Below are positions 38,968 to 48,800 of a DNA stretch of 50,953 nucleotides, one piece after another. Source of the DNA: CAZMSD01 sp964568855. GTDB taxonomy: Bacteria > CAIWAD01. The notes beneath the pieces are model-generated. The model ran no database searches. It was given only the letters and a program-made list of their open reading frames with translations, and was not told the origin of the DNA. The stretch covers positions 1 to 50,953 of the forward strand of contig CAZMSD010000029.1 of assembly GCA_964568855.1 (NCBI GenBank), read 5' to 3'. The position numbers and the translations under genes are program-made. How positions within the stretch are numbered: position 1 is the stretch's first letter; every line of letters begins with the position of its first letter.

Positions 38968-39672
38968 ATGGCCAAAGAAAAGATCGGCATCGAAAAACTA
39001 GTCCAGCGCCAGGCTCGTCTCTTCGAGCTGCGCAAGCGGCTCCAGCAGCCCGAGCGCATCAGTTCCCCACCCTTCATCACCGTCTCGCGCGAGTTCGGCT
39101 GCGTGGGCTTCAGGCTGGGCCTGGCCCTGCTCGAGCAGCTCAACGCCGGCAAGATGGAAGAAGAGCAGTGGGCGATCTACGACCGCCGGGTTTTCGAATT
39201 CATCGAGGGCGACTCGGAAACCAACCGCAAGTTCTTCGAGGAGCACGTCCAGCGCCGGAACCTGGAATTCGAGGAATACCTGCAGACCACCTTCGGCGCC
39301 AGCCCTTCCGACCTCGCGCTGTTCAACCGCTGGGCCAGCGCCATGCGCAACCTAGCGCTGGCCGGGCGGGCGATCTTCGTCGGCCGGGCTTCCAGCCTGG
39401 TGACCCGCGACCTGAGCGGCGGCATCCACATCCGCGTGGTGGCGCCCTTCGAGTGGCGCGTCGTGGAACACGCCCGGCTGAACGAGCTCTCGGAGACCGA
39501 GGCCAAGACCGTCACGCGGCTGAAGGACCGCGAGCGCTACGAGTTCATACAGCGCTACTTCGACGCCGACCCCGCCGATGTGACACAATTCCACATGGTG
39601 CTGAACAACGCGCTGATTCCACAGCCGCAGATGGTGAAAATGGTGCTGGCGCTGCTGGACGGCCATTCCTGA
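38968..39672 (+). CDS. Cytidylate kinase-like family protein
   Basis: 234 residues from the ATG at 38968 (GGGGG stretch upstream); the frame extends upstream through unlikely sequence. The family pattern is present: 'FITVSREFGCVGFRLGLALLEQLN' at the P-loop position, 'YDRRVFEFI', 'GRAIFVGRASSLVTRDLSGGIHIRVVAPFEWRVV' and 'DRERYEFIQRYFDADPADVTQFHMVLNN'. The P-loop glycines normally seen (GSGG) are altered to GCVG, so kinase activity is doubtful. Proteins of this group often lie beside signalling genes, and here a hybrid histidine kinase follows at 27 bp. Cytoplasmic. Confidence 0.85.
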   Translation: MAKEKIGIEKLVQRQARLFELRKRLQQPERISSPPFITVSREFGCVGFRLGLALLEQLNAGKMEEEQWAIYDRRVFEFIEGDSETNRKFFEEHVQRRNLEFEEYLQTTFGASPSDLALFNRWASAMRNLALAGRAIFVGRASSLVTRDLSGGIHIRVVAPFEWRVVEHARLNELSETEAKTVTRLKDRERYEFIQRYFDADPADVTQFHMVLNNALIPQPQMVKMVLALLDGHS

Positions 39673-39699
39673 GCGATACAACCACTCGGAGCGGCGATC

Positions 39700-42201
39700 A
39701 TGCCCGGTTCCCAACCCGACCACGAGGATCCCCGGCCACCCTACGATGGCGCCCATGAACTGAATCCAGTCGGCGGGGAGGCGGACTCCGGCGGCGACCG
39801 CTCTCCTGCCGCAACACGGAACGGCCAGGAGCTCTTCGAGCACGCGCCGGTCAGCCTCTGGCGCGAGGACCTTTCGCTGGTCAAGCATCACATGGACGCC
39901 CTGCGCGCGCAGGGCGTCGAGGACTTCCGCGCATTCTTCGAAGAGCATCCCGAGGAAGTCCTCCGCTGCGTCGGCATGGTGCGGATCCTCGACGTCAATC
40001 GGGCCACCCTCGAGCTGCACGGCGCGAAGAGCAAGGATGAACTCCGCGCTTCGCTGGACAAGGTCTTCACCGAGGAATCCGTCGCCACCGTCCGCGAGCT
40101 GTTGATCGCCCTGGCCGACGGCGCAACCACCTTCGAGGCGGAGAGCGTCAAGCGCACCCTGAGCGGCGAGCGCCTGCAGATCCTGCTGAAACTGTTCCTC
40201 GATCCGCAGGCCTCCGACTGGGACCTGGTCCACGTGGCGATCACCGATCTGACGCGCCTGCGGCAGACGGAAGAGGCCCTGCGCGACAGCGAAACCCGCT
40301 TCCGCGGCCTTTCCGAGGCCTCCTTCGAGGCGATCTTCATCTCCGAGAAGGGAATCTGCCTGGAGCAGAACCAGACCGCGGAACGGATGTTCGGCTACTC
40401 GCTCTCCGAGGCGGTGGGCCGCCAGGGAACCGACTGGATCGCTCCCGAGGACCGCGAACTGGTAATCGGCAACATGCTTACGGGCTACGAGGAACCGTTC
40501 CGGGCCACCGCCCTGCGCAAGGACGGCAGCACCTTCCCGGCCGAACTCCGCGGACGGATGATGGAGTACCGGGGCCGCCAGGTGCGGGTCACAGTCCTGC
40601 GCGACATCAGCGAGCGGGTGCGCACGGAAGAGGCCCTCAGGGCCAGCGAAGAGCTCTTCCGGACGCTGTTCAGGCACGCCAGTGATGGTATCCTGACCGT
40701 GGATCCCTACGACGCCCGGGGGCCGGTAATCGCGAACGTCAACGAAACCGCCGCCCTGCGACACGGCTATACGCGCGACGAGATGCGCGGAATGCGTATC
40801 ACGGATCTGGACGCCCCGGAGCAGCGCGGGGAGATCCGGCAGCGCCTCCTGAAAATCATGTCGGGCGAAGCCGTGCAGTTCCAGACGATTCACATGCACA
40901 AGGACGGCGGCAAGATTCCGCTGGAGGTCTCCGCGCAGCTTGTGGAAGCGGGCGGGAAGCAGCTGATTCTCAGCATCGAGCGGGACATCCGCGAGCGTCT
41001 GAAGGCCGAGGATGAGCGTCTAGCGCTGGAGCGCCAGCTCCAGCACGCCCAGAAACTGGAAAGCCTGGGCATCCTGGCCGGCGGGATCGCCCACGATTTC
41101 AACAACATCCTGATGGCCGTTCTGGGCAACGCCGACCTGGTGCTCAGGGACCTCCCCCCCGACGCGCCGGGTCGTTCGAATATCGGCGAGATCGCCACGG
41201 CCGCGCGACGGGCGGCGGACCTGACCAAGCAGATGCTGGCCTATTCCGGCAAGGGCCACTTCATCACCGAGTCCATCCGGCTGAACCGCTTCGTCGAAGA
41301 GATGAGTCACCTGCTGGAGGTGGCGATTCCCAAGAAGACGCGTATCACATACAACTTCGCCCGGGACCTGCCCCGCTTCAAGGGCGATCCCACCCAGATC
41401 CGGCAGGTGATCATGAACCTGATCACCAACGCGGCGGAGGCCATCGGAGAGGATTCGGGCGTGATCACCTTGTCCACGGGCGTGAAGGACTGCGACCGCG
41501 CCTGCCTGGACGCCACGGAAGCCGCGGCGCTGGCCGGCCTGGAAGAAGAGCTGCCCGAAGGCCGCTATGTCTGGCTGGAGGTCGCCGATACCGGTTGCGG
41601 AATGGACGAAGGGACGCGGAGAAAGGTCTTCGATCCCTTCTTCTCAACCAAGTTCGCCGGTAGAGGTCTGGGTATGGCCGCCGTACTGGGCATCGTGCGC
41701 GGTCACCGGGGAACGCTGCGGATCTTGAGCGACCCCAGCGGCGGAACGGTTCTCAGGGTTTACTTCCCCACGTCCGCCGAGGCCTCCGAGGATCAGGCGC
41801 CGGTCGCGGAACCGAGGGTTCTGCAGGATGAATGGCGGGGCAGCGGGACGGTGCTCGTGGTGGACGACGAGGAAGTTGTGCGCAGCATCGCCGCCAAGAT
41901 GCTGCAGCGGATCGGTTTCGACGTGCTCGAGGCGGGGGACGGCAAGGAAGCCCTGGAACAGCTTCAGCGGCACGGCGACGAGATTCGCTGCGTGCTGCTG
42001 GATTTGACAATGCCCCAGATGGACGGGGAGGAGACCGTGCGCGAGCTGCGCCGGACACACGGCAAGATCAGGGTGGTCCTCTCCAGCGGGTACACGGAGC
42101 AGGAGGTTTCTCCCCGTTTCGCCGACCTGGGCATCGACGGCTTCATCCAGAAGCCCTATCGACTGCAGGCCCTTTCGGACCAGATGCGCGAGCTGGTCTG
42201 A
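39700..42201 (+). CDS. Hybrid PAS histidine kinase with C-terminal receiver domain
   Basis: 833 residues without a signal peptide or membrane span, so cytoplasmic. At least three PAS domains are visible at about 85-190, 195-310 and 320-430 (e.g. 'FRGLSEASFEAIFISEKG', 'LFRTLFRHASDGILTVDP'). The dimerisation box is 'GGIAHDFNNILMAVLGNADL' with phospho-acceptor His465. ATPase boxes follow: N 'QIRQVIMNLITNAAEAI', G1 'DTGCGM', F 'FDPFFSTKF' and G2 'GRGLGMAAV'. The receiver domain has 'VLVVDDEEVV' and phospho-acceptor Asp768 in 'LLDLTMPQMDG'. It probably senses a cytoplasmic or diffusible signal and phosphorylates itself internally; no output gene adjoins it. Confidence 0.95.
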   Translation: MPGSQPDHEDPRPPYDGAHELNPVGGEADSGGDRSPAATRNGQELFEHAPVSLWREDLSLVKHHMDALRAQGVEDFRAFFEEHPEEVLRCVGMVRILDVNRATLELHGAKSKDELRASLDKVFTEESVATVRELLIALADGATTFEAESVKRTLSGERLQILLKLFLDPQASDWDLVHVAITDLTRLRQTEEALRDSETRFRGLSEASFEAIFISEKGICLEQNQTAERMFGYSLSEAVGRQGTDWIAPEDRELVIGNMLTGYEEPFRATALRKDGSTFPAELRGRMMEYRGRQVRVTVLRDISERVRTEEALRASEELFRTLFRHASDGILTVDPYDARGPVIANVNETAALRHGYTRDEMRGMRITDLDAPEQRGEIRQRLLKIMSGEAVQFQTIHMHKDGGKIPLEVSAQLVEAGGKQLILSIERDIRERLKAEDERLALERQLQHAQKLESLGILAGGIAHDFNNILMAVLGNADLVLRDLPPDAPGRSNIGEIATAARRAADLTKQMLAYSGKGHFITESIRLNRFVEEMSHLLEVAIPKKTRITYNFARDLPRFKGDPTQIRQVIMNLITNAAEAIGEDSGVITLSTGVKDCDRACLDATEAAALAGLEEELPEGRYVWLEVADTGCGMDEGTRRKVFDPFFSTKFAGRGLGMAAVLGIVRGHRGTLRILSDPSGGTVLRVYFPTSAEASEDQAPVAEPRVLQDEWRGSGTVLVVDDEEVVRSIAAKMLQRIGFDVLEAGDGKEALEQLQRHGDEIRCVLLDLTMPQMDGEETVRELRRTHGKIRVVLSSGYTEQEVSPRFADLGIDGFIQKPYRLQALSDQMRELV

Positions 42202-42248
42202 GGAAAGGGGAACTAAACGCGCCACAAGTTCGAGTGCGACGACACGCC

Positions 42249-43988
42249 ATGAAGTATCCGTGCTGCATCCTCTACGCCCTGTCGCTTCTTGCCCTGGGCG
42301 GCGCACGCGCCTTCGTGATCCACGTTCCGCAGGACTACCCGGCGATCCAGCTGGGGATCAACGCCGCCGCGGACGGCGACACCGTCCTGGTAGCCTCCGG
42401 CGAGTATCACGAACACCTGAACTTCCTGGGTCGCAACATCGCGCTGATCGGGGAGGAGGGCGCCGCCCAGACTGTCCTGGACGGCGACAGCGCCTCGGTG
42501 GTGATCACGCTTTCCGGCGGGGAGGACTCCACCGCCGTGATCCAGGGCTTCACCATCCGCAACGGCCTGGCCCATGACCAGGACCAGGCCGGAGGAATTA
42601 CCGTCAACGGTGCGGCGCCGACGATCCGCGAAAACGTGATCACGGGAAACCACCACTTCGAACACTTCAATCACACGACCGCGGGCGTGTACGTCGACGG
42701 CTGCGCGCGGCTGTTCGACAACGAGATCTCCGGCAACAGCGCCGCCGGCGTGGAGATTCACCATGACAGCGGGGCCTTCCCCGGGTGGGTGGCCCGGATC
42801 ACGGGAAACCTGATTTCGGGGAACCTGGGCACCGGCCTGATCTCCTACGGCCCGGCGGACATCCTGTACAACACGATCGAGAACAACGTCTCCGAATTCG
42901 CGAACGGCGGCGGGGCCTCGCTCAATTTCGGCAATCCCCTGAATTTCGAGCACAACACCGTGGCCCACAACCGGCTGGGACAGCCGGACCATCCCGTGAA
43001 TTACGGAGCCGGATTATGGCTGAACTACCCGGCCCACGTGAACGACAACCTTTTCCTGGAAAACACCGGGGCTTTCTGCGGGGGCGGGATCATGGTGGCC
43101 ACTCCCGACCTGCTGAATTTCAGCCGCAACCAGTTCATCCGCAACGAAGCCTACCTGTACGGCGGGGGTCTCGCCGGGAACTACGAGCTCGAAGAGATCC
43201 GGTGCTACGACAACTACTTCCTGGAGAACAGCGCCCTGGAGGGCGGAGCGATCGGAATACCCAACGCAATGATGTTCGTACAGCGGAACTTCTTCGTGCG
43301 CAATTCGAGCGACTCCAATACCTATTGCGGCGTGCTGACGATGTACGAGGGCTGGTCGATCATCCTGAACAGCGTGTTCTTCGAAAACAATGCGCGCTCG
43401 GCCTTGTTGTATTCCGAGTACGGCTACAGCATCGCCAATGTTTTTCTCGGCAATCTCACCACCTACCTGATTCTTTACGACGAGTTCTCGGCGGGCTGCA
43501 ACATCCTGTACGACAACGCTTGCGGCGACTCCTTTCCGATTGGCGTCTGGAACATGGGCTACAACCGGGTGAACGACCCACTGTTCTGCGACCCCGACTC
43601 GCTCGACTTCCGGCTGCAGGAGGATTCGCCCTGCTGGACGGAAAATTGCGGCGTGGTGGGCGTCCTTGACCTGACCTGCGAGGGCGTGGGCGTCGAGCCG
43701 CCGGATTTGGCCTCCGCGAGGCCCTCGGACTTCCGCCTCGGGGCGCCCTATCCCAATCCTTTCAATCCTGTTGCGCATGTGCCGTACTCGCTGAGCGCTC
43801 CGGCGAAAATCCGCCTGGCGGTATACGACCTGCTGGGGCGCGAGCGGATCAAGCTGGCGGAAGGATTCCGGGCGGCGGGCGAGCACGTCGCCGTGTTGCT
43901 GGGAGCGGACCTCTCCGCCGGCGTCTACCTGATCAAGCTGAGCGCGGGGGAGCAGCAAAGTATCCGCAAGTGCCTGCTCCTGAAGTAA
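42249..43988 (+). CDS. Secreted right-handed beta-helix protein with FlgD-like sorting domain
   Basis: 579 residues from the ATG at 42249, which places the signal peptide first; the ribosome site is weak. The body is a parallel beta-helix with Asn-rich turns: 'DYPAIQLGINAAADGDTVLVASGEYHEHL', 'AVIQGFTIRNGLA', 'PTIRENVITGN', 'RLFDNEISGNSAAGVEI', 'FEHNTVAHNRLG'. This is the pectin-lyase-like/NosD-like fold seen in polysaccharide-active or adhesive surface proteins; no lyase active site was recognised. The C-terminus is 'PYPNPFNPVAHVPYSL..APAKIRLAVYDLLGRERIKL' and 'LSAGVYLIKL', a sorting domain that implies surface export. Confidence 0.85.
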   Translation: MKYPCCILYALSLLALGGARAFVIHVPQDYPAIQLGINAAADGDTVLVASGEYHEHLNFLGRNIALIGEEGAAQTVLDGDSASVVITLSGGEDSTAVIQGFTIRNGLAHDQDQAGGITVNGAAPTIRENVITGNHHFEHFNHTTAGVYVDGCARLFDNEISGNSAAGVEIHHDSGAFPGWVARITGNLISGNLGTGLISYGPADILYNTIENNVSEFANGGGASLNFGNPLNFEHNTVAHNRLGQPDHPVNYGAGLWLNYPAHVNDNLFLENTGAFCGGGIMVATPDLLNFSRNQFIRNEAYLYGGGLAGNYELEEIRCYDNYFLENSALEGGAIGIPNAMMFVQRNFFVRNSSDSNTYCGVLTMYEGWSIILNSVFFENNARSALLYSEYGYSIANVFLGNLTTYLILYDEFSAGCNILYDNACGDSFPIGVWNMGYNRVNDPLFCDPDSLDFRLQEDSPCWTENCGVVGVLDLTCEGVGVEPPDLASARPSDFRLGAPYPNPFNPVAHVPYSLSAPAKIRLAVYDLLGRERIKLAEGFRAAGEHVAVLLGADLSAGVYLIKLSAGEQQSIRKCLLLK

Positions 43989-44090
43989 GAGCCGCCCGAG
44001 GATCGAATCCTGCAAGCAAGCAACAAATTGCCCGAGCGATGATCCGCGCGGATTCGCCGTCATGCCCGATTGGATCTCCTGAGATCTGAT

Positions 44091-44125
44091 CTACTTCCAT
44101 TATTACTTCTTACTTCTATTACTTC
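44091..44125 (+). repeat. Four short direct repeats of (C/T)TACTTC
   Basis: CTACTTC at 44091-44097 and TTACTTC at 44103-44109, 44110-44116 and 44119-44125. A further related GCACTTCC follows at about 44128. They lie about 90-120 bp upstream of a TTGACA hexamer. Closely spaced direct repeats upstream of a regulator gene suggest an operator for that regulator, but this is inference. Confidence 0.5.
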
Positions 44126-44212
44126 GGCACTTCCACTGGAGCAATTTTTCCGCTAGTGTCCTATATGTTGCCGAAATCTTGCGAATAATTGCTCTGCATT
44201 CCAAAATAGTGC

Positions 44213-44241
44213 TTGACATTTTGTTCGCGAAGCCTTTTGTT
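44213..44241 (+). promoter_or_regulatory. Candidate promoter for the TPR/HTH regulator operon
   Basis: A perfect -35 hexamer TTGACA (44213-44218) is followed 17 bp later by TTTGTT, a poor -10 match. If used, transcription would start near 44248, which is why the ATG at 44298 is preferred over the GTG at 44247 as the gene start. An activator would be needed to compensate for the weak -10. Confidence 0.35.
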
Positions 44242-44297
44242 ACTGTGTGACGAAGCCGACCGCTGAACGGATCCTGCTACAAACGGAACATCGGACC

Positions 44298-45848
44298 ATG
44301 CAGAACAGCGCGCCAGACGGCCTACCCAGCTTCTTTTCCCCTTCGGGATCGATCAATCCGGGCGACGCCCTGACGGCGGTCCGGACAGACAGCCACTGGG
44401 TCGACGCCGTCACTCACGTTTCCCTTTTCGTGGGCCGCGACATCCCCGACACCCGCCAGCAGTTCGAAGCGCTGCTGAGGCTGGAAAGCGATCCCGCGCA
44501 CCGGGCCGTCCTGTATGCCGGAATCGCCCGCTGCCTGAACAGCCAGATGCGGCTGGTCCGCGGCGCCGAGCTGCTGGGCCAGGCCTGGGCGCTGCTGGAC
44601 GATCGGTCGCCCGATTGCCGCGCATTCGTGCTGCTGGAGATGGTTCGTTTCCTGGTGCTCGCGGGCAACTGGGACAGCGCGCGTCTCCTGCTGGGCGAAG
44701 TGAGGCGCCTGACGCAGAGCGAGTACCTGCTGCGGCTGGCCGAATACTATCGCCTGGCCGGGCGCGCCAGCCAGGGCGACACGAGCGTGATGACCGACCT
44801 GGAACGTTCCGCGGAGTGGTTTCTCCAGGAAGGGCAGAAGGCCAGCGTAGCCGCCCACTGGCGGATGATCGCAGCCCTGCGGCGCATGCAGGGCGACGAG
44901 GCCGGAGCGGAAGAGCTTTATACTCGTGGATTGGCCCTCTGCGGCAACCGCGAGCTGCAGTTCTGCCTGGCCCTGCTGCACAACGACCTGGGATTGATGC
45001 GCTTTCAGCAGGACCGACCTGTAGAGGCTCACGAGCACTTCGACCTGGCGCTCGAGCTGGCGGAGTACCCCTACTCGCGCATCGATTCGCTCGACCTGAA
45101 GGGGCGTTGCCTGCGCGATGAGGGCCGGTACCGCGAGGCTGTGATCTGTCTCACGGACGCACTGAACACGGCCCTTCGCGAAGGGACCATGATCATCGTG
45201 CCCGCGCTCTGCCTTTACCTGGGAGAGTGCCACGAGCGCCTGGACGAGAGCGCCCAGGCCGGGCACTTCTACCAGCGCGCCTACCAGAGCGCGGTCGAGT
45301 TGCTGGAACACGGTTTCCCGGCGACGGCCACGCGCCTGCGGGCGATCCGCGAGCACGTGCGCTTCACGGGAGAACACCCGGTCGCCGCAGAGCGGGCTCT
45401 AAACCCGGGATCCGCTCCACTCGGCGACGGGGGAGTTGAACAGGATTACAGCTTCGTCCTGTCTCACACGCTGAAGGAAATCCGAACGATTTTCCAGAAC
45501 GCGCTGCTCGACGTCACCGTGCAGCGCTTCGGCACTCAGCGGGAAAGCGTTCTGCGGTTGGGTATCGCCGAACGCACCGCGGGAAACGTCCGCCGGCGAT
45601 TCCGGGAGCTGGGAACCCCGGATCCGCCGGCCGCGGTGGTTGAATTCGTCAGTCGGAACCTGGACCTCGGTTGGAAAGAAATGAACCGCAAATTCGACGG
45701 GAAGGTGCTTGCCTGGCTGCACGCGTACTACAGGGGCGACCGGCGCAGGATGAGCGAAGAGCTGGGTCTCAGCTATTCGCATCTCTCGGCGCTGGTTAAC
45801 CGCACGCGGCAGAAGGACGCCGACCCGGCTGAAGAGGAGAGGCAATGA
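44298..45848 (+). CDS. TPR-containing transcriptional regulator with two C-terminal helix-turn-helix motifs
   Basis: 516 residues from the ATG at 44298 (a GTG at 44247 in frame would add 17 residues but lies at the presumed transcription start). No signal peptide. Residues about 50-370 are TPR-like helical pairs ('AVLYAGIARCLNSQMRLVRGAELLGQAWALL', 'QFCLALLHNDLGLMRFQQDRPVEAHEHFDLALELAE', 'LDLKGRCLRDEGRYREAVICLTDAL'). Two Fis-like or winged helix-turn-helix segments end the protein: 'VQRFGTQRESVLRLGIAERTAGNVRRRF' and 'WLHAYYRGDRRRMSEELGLSYSHLSALVNRTR'. It likely controls the adjacent surface-protein gene, whose ATG overlaps its stop. The TPR array may sense a peptide or protein partner. Confidence 0.82.
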   Translation: MQNSAPDGLPSFFSPSGSINPGDALTAVRTDSHWVDAVTHVSLFVGRDIPDTRQQFEALLRLESDPAHRAVLYAGIARCLNSQMRLVRGAELLGQAWALLDDRSPDCRAFVLLEMVRFLVLAGNWDSARLLLGEVRRLTQSEYLLRLAEYYRLAGRASQGDTSVMTDLERSAEWFLQEGQKASVAAHWRMIAALRRMQGDEAGAEELYTRGLALCGNRELQFCLALLHNDLGLMRFQQDRPVEAHEHFDLALELAEYPYSRIDSLDLKGRCLRDEGRYREAVICLTDALNTALREGTMIIVPALCLYLGECHERLDESAQAGHFYQRAYQSAVELLEHGFPATATRLRAIREHVRFTGEHPVAAERALNPGSAPLGDGGVEQDYSFVLSHTLKEIRTIFQNALLDVTVQRFGTQRESVLRLGIAERTAGNVRRRFRELGTPDPPAAVVEFVSRNLDLGWKEMNRKFDGKVLAWLHAYYRGDRRRMSEELGLSYSHLSALVNRTRQKDADPAEEERQ

Positions 45849-48800
45849 TGAAATCCTTGTTCAAGACCGCGGCAGGCGTCTTCCTGCTGGCCCTGTACGG
45901 CTCCGCTTCGGCGGCCATGCTGGCTGGACAGGCGCTGGACGCCTTCACCGAGGAGGGGATTCCGGGTGTCGAAATCTTCCTGGGGAGAGATCCCTTCGAC
46001 GCACATTCCACGGTCACCGACGAGAGCGGACATTTCCTGTTCGAGGACATCGAACCGGGGCCGTATCACATGTTCGCCGTGCACGACGCGTACGAGGATT
46101 ACTTCGACCCGCAGGTAATCGTAGAGCAGGGCGAAAACTTCTACACCTTCGCCATGATGCCCCTGAACGAAACCGATCCCGACGCCTGGCTCGAGGGGCA
46201 CGCCTTCGACGCCGAGACGGGCGAGCCGCTCGAGGGGGTGGAGATCCTGGCCCCGGTGGGCGCCACGGACGAGACCACCTTCACCGACGAGAATGGCTAT
46301 TACCTGCGCGGCGAACTCTTCTCCGGCCACAACATCTTCCACGCGGTGAAGGAAGGCTATCACCCGCACATGGTGCACGATTTCTGGCTGGACGAGGGCG
46401 CCAACGAGTACGACTTCGTGATGCATGCAGTGGGCCAGGGGGAATGGGCCAGCCTGGCGGGCATCGTGCTGGCGCCGACTCCCGACGGTGAACTGATGCC
46501 CGTGCCCGACGCCCTGGTGGAGATCTACCGCGACGACTGGCATCCGCCCCAGCAGACCGTCACCAACGACGAGGGCCTGTTCTTCTTCGAGGAACTGGTT
46601 GCGGGGCCCGCCGCCCTGCACGTGACCGCCTGGGAATTCCAGCCGCACTGGCAGGAACTATGGCTGGAGCCCGGCGAGAACGAGGTGGAAGTTGTTCTCG
46701 AACCTTTCGCCGGTGATTGGGCCGTGCTGGCCGGCCTGGTGATAGCATTCACCGAGGAGGGCGAGTTCCCAGTTCCCGGGGCGCTGGTGCACATCTCCCA
46801 GGATCCCAACCAGGATCCTTGGGAGACCTGGACCAATGAGGAGGGCCATTTCTTCTTCGACGGCCTGGTGCCCGGACCGGCGGCCCTGCACGTGATGCAC
46901 GAGGATCTTGGCGAACAGTGGCAGGAGCTCTGGCTGGAACCGGGCGAGAACCACACCGTGGTGGTCTTCGGGCAGAACGAGGAATGGGCGGTACTGGCCG
47001 GCGTCGTCGCCGCTCCCGGTGACAACGGCGAGCCGTTTCCCCTGCCCGGCGCCATGGTGCAGGTGTTCCGGGGCGACTTCCCCTCGGAGCCGGTGTTCAC
47101 CAACGAGGAAGGACAGTTCTTCATCGACGGGCTGACTGCCGGTTCGGCCCTGCTCCACGTGATGCATCCCGAGTTCCATCCCTACTGGAACGAAATATTC
47201 CTCGAACCCGGCGAGAACGAGATCTTCGTCCTGCTGGAGCACGGGGACCAGGTCCATGAAATCGAGGGCATCGTCCTGGACAGGATCACGCGCGAGCCGG
47301 TTCCGGGCGCAACGCTCACCCTTGTTCCGGGAGACGGTCCCGAGCCCGTCTGGAACGCGGCAAGCAACGATGACGGCTATTTCTGCTTCGGCGAGATCGA
47401 TTTCGAGGCCGAGTTCTTCATCCTCACGGCCTACAAGGAAGGTTACTTCCTGGAAGAAATGGAAGTCTGGCCCCACCATCCCTGGGGCACCTGGGTCGAA
47501 GTCTTCATGACTCCCGAGTACGCGGACGACCTGGGCGTCCTGGCCGGGCGTGTCACATTCGAGGGCGACGGTAGACCGGTCTTCGCCATCGTCGAGGCCT
47601 TCAGCGCGGATCCCGACCAGCCCCTGAGCTTCTTCGACGAGACGGGGCCGGCGGGATACTACGAGATTCCGGTTCTCGCGGGCGACTACTTCGTGGCCTG
47701 CCACGTTCCGTACCAGAACGAGAACGGCGAGGAAGAATGGTACACCGAGTTCTGGGACGACGCCCTGGAGCTGGACGAGGCCACGATCATCGAAGTGGAA
47801 CCGCAGCAGGTGATCGTGGACCTCGACTTCGGCATCCCCGATCCCCAGCTTGACCAGATCACGGTGCTGGTCAGCGGTCGCGTGGAGGACGAAGACGGCG
47901 AGCCGATCTCCGGCGCTGAAATCAATTTCTGGACCTCGGACGACGAGCTGCTCGAATCGACCGCCTGGTCCGACGATGACGGCTACTACGACGCGACAGT
48001 ACTGCTCGACCGCCTGCCCATCGTGCCCTTCGCCATCTCGGCCGAGAGTCCCGAGTACGACATGCAGTTCTTCGCCGGCGCCGAATCCTTCAACACGGCC
48101 ACCCAGTTCTACTTCAGCGACGACGGCGGCATCGCCAACGTGAACTTCGCCCTCGCCGCGCAGTCCGCCATCGGTTTCGCCATCGGCGGTCGCGTGCTCG
48201 ACGAACAGGGAAATCCGCTTTCGAGCGCCCTGGTGGCCGCGCTCAACCCGGACGGCAGCTACGTGACCACGGTCAGCGCCGACGCTGAGGGCAACTTCGA
48301 CTTCACGCACCTCGACACGGAAGAAGTCGCACTGCTGTATTACGCGCCCGGCCATGCCCCGCGGTTCTCCGGCGGCGGCTACAGCCTGGACGGCGCCACG
48401 GCCTTCAGCGAGGCCGAGGACGGCACCGAGCAGGACCAGGTCCTGGCCGCCGTGAACGGCGCCATGGGCCAGAGCCTGCTGGTGGGCACGGTGCGCGACG
48501 AAGAGGGTACTCCCCTCGCCGGCGCCGTCGTGGTGCCGCACACTTCCGGCATGGGCGACCTGCGCTTCGCCTTCTGTGACGCCGACGGCCAGTATGCCAT
48601 CGAGGGTCTGCTGGACGCCGCCGAATACACGGTGGAGATCAGCCTGGACGGCTATTACAGCGCCAGCGAGAGCGTGACGACCGATTCGAACCAGTCGCTG
48701 ACCAACATCCTGGATGCGACCCTGCAGGAGCGCTCCGAAACCGCAGTCGATCCTCAGGCCGCCGCGCCGCTGACCCTGAGGCTGGCGCAGAACCATCCCA

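Larger units (their letters stand above)
43989..44297. other. AT-rich upstream region of the regulator/surface-protein operon
   Basis: A 309-bp gap without a gene. It contains a perfect 6-2-6 palindrome (GATCTC-CT-GAGATC, 44073-44086), a cluster of TTACTTC repeats (44091-44125) and a TTGACA hexamer (44213-44218). It is distinctly more AT-rich than the flanks, as expected of a regulated promoter region. Confidence 0.55.

Noticed and set aside
44247..44297. GTG at 44247 as the start of the TPR/HTH regulator
   Set aside because: No ribosome site, and it lies at the likely transcription start of the TTGACA promoter; the ATG at 44298 is preferred.
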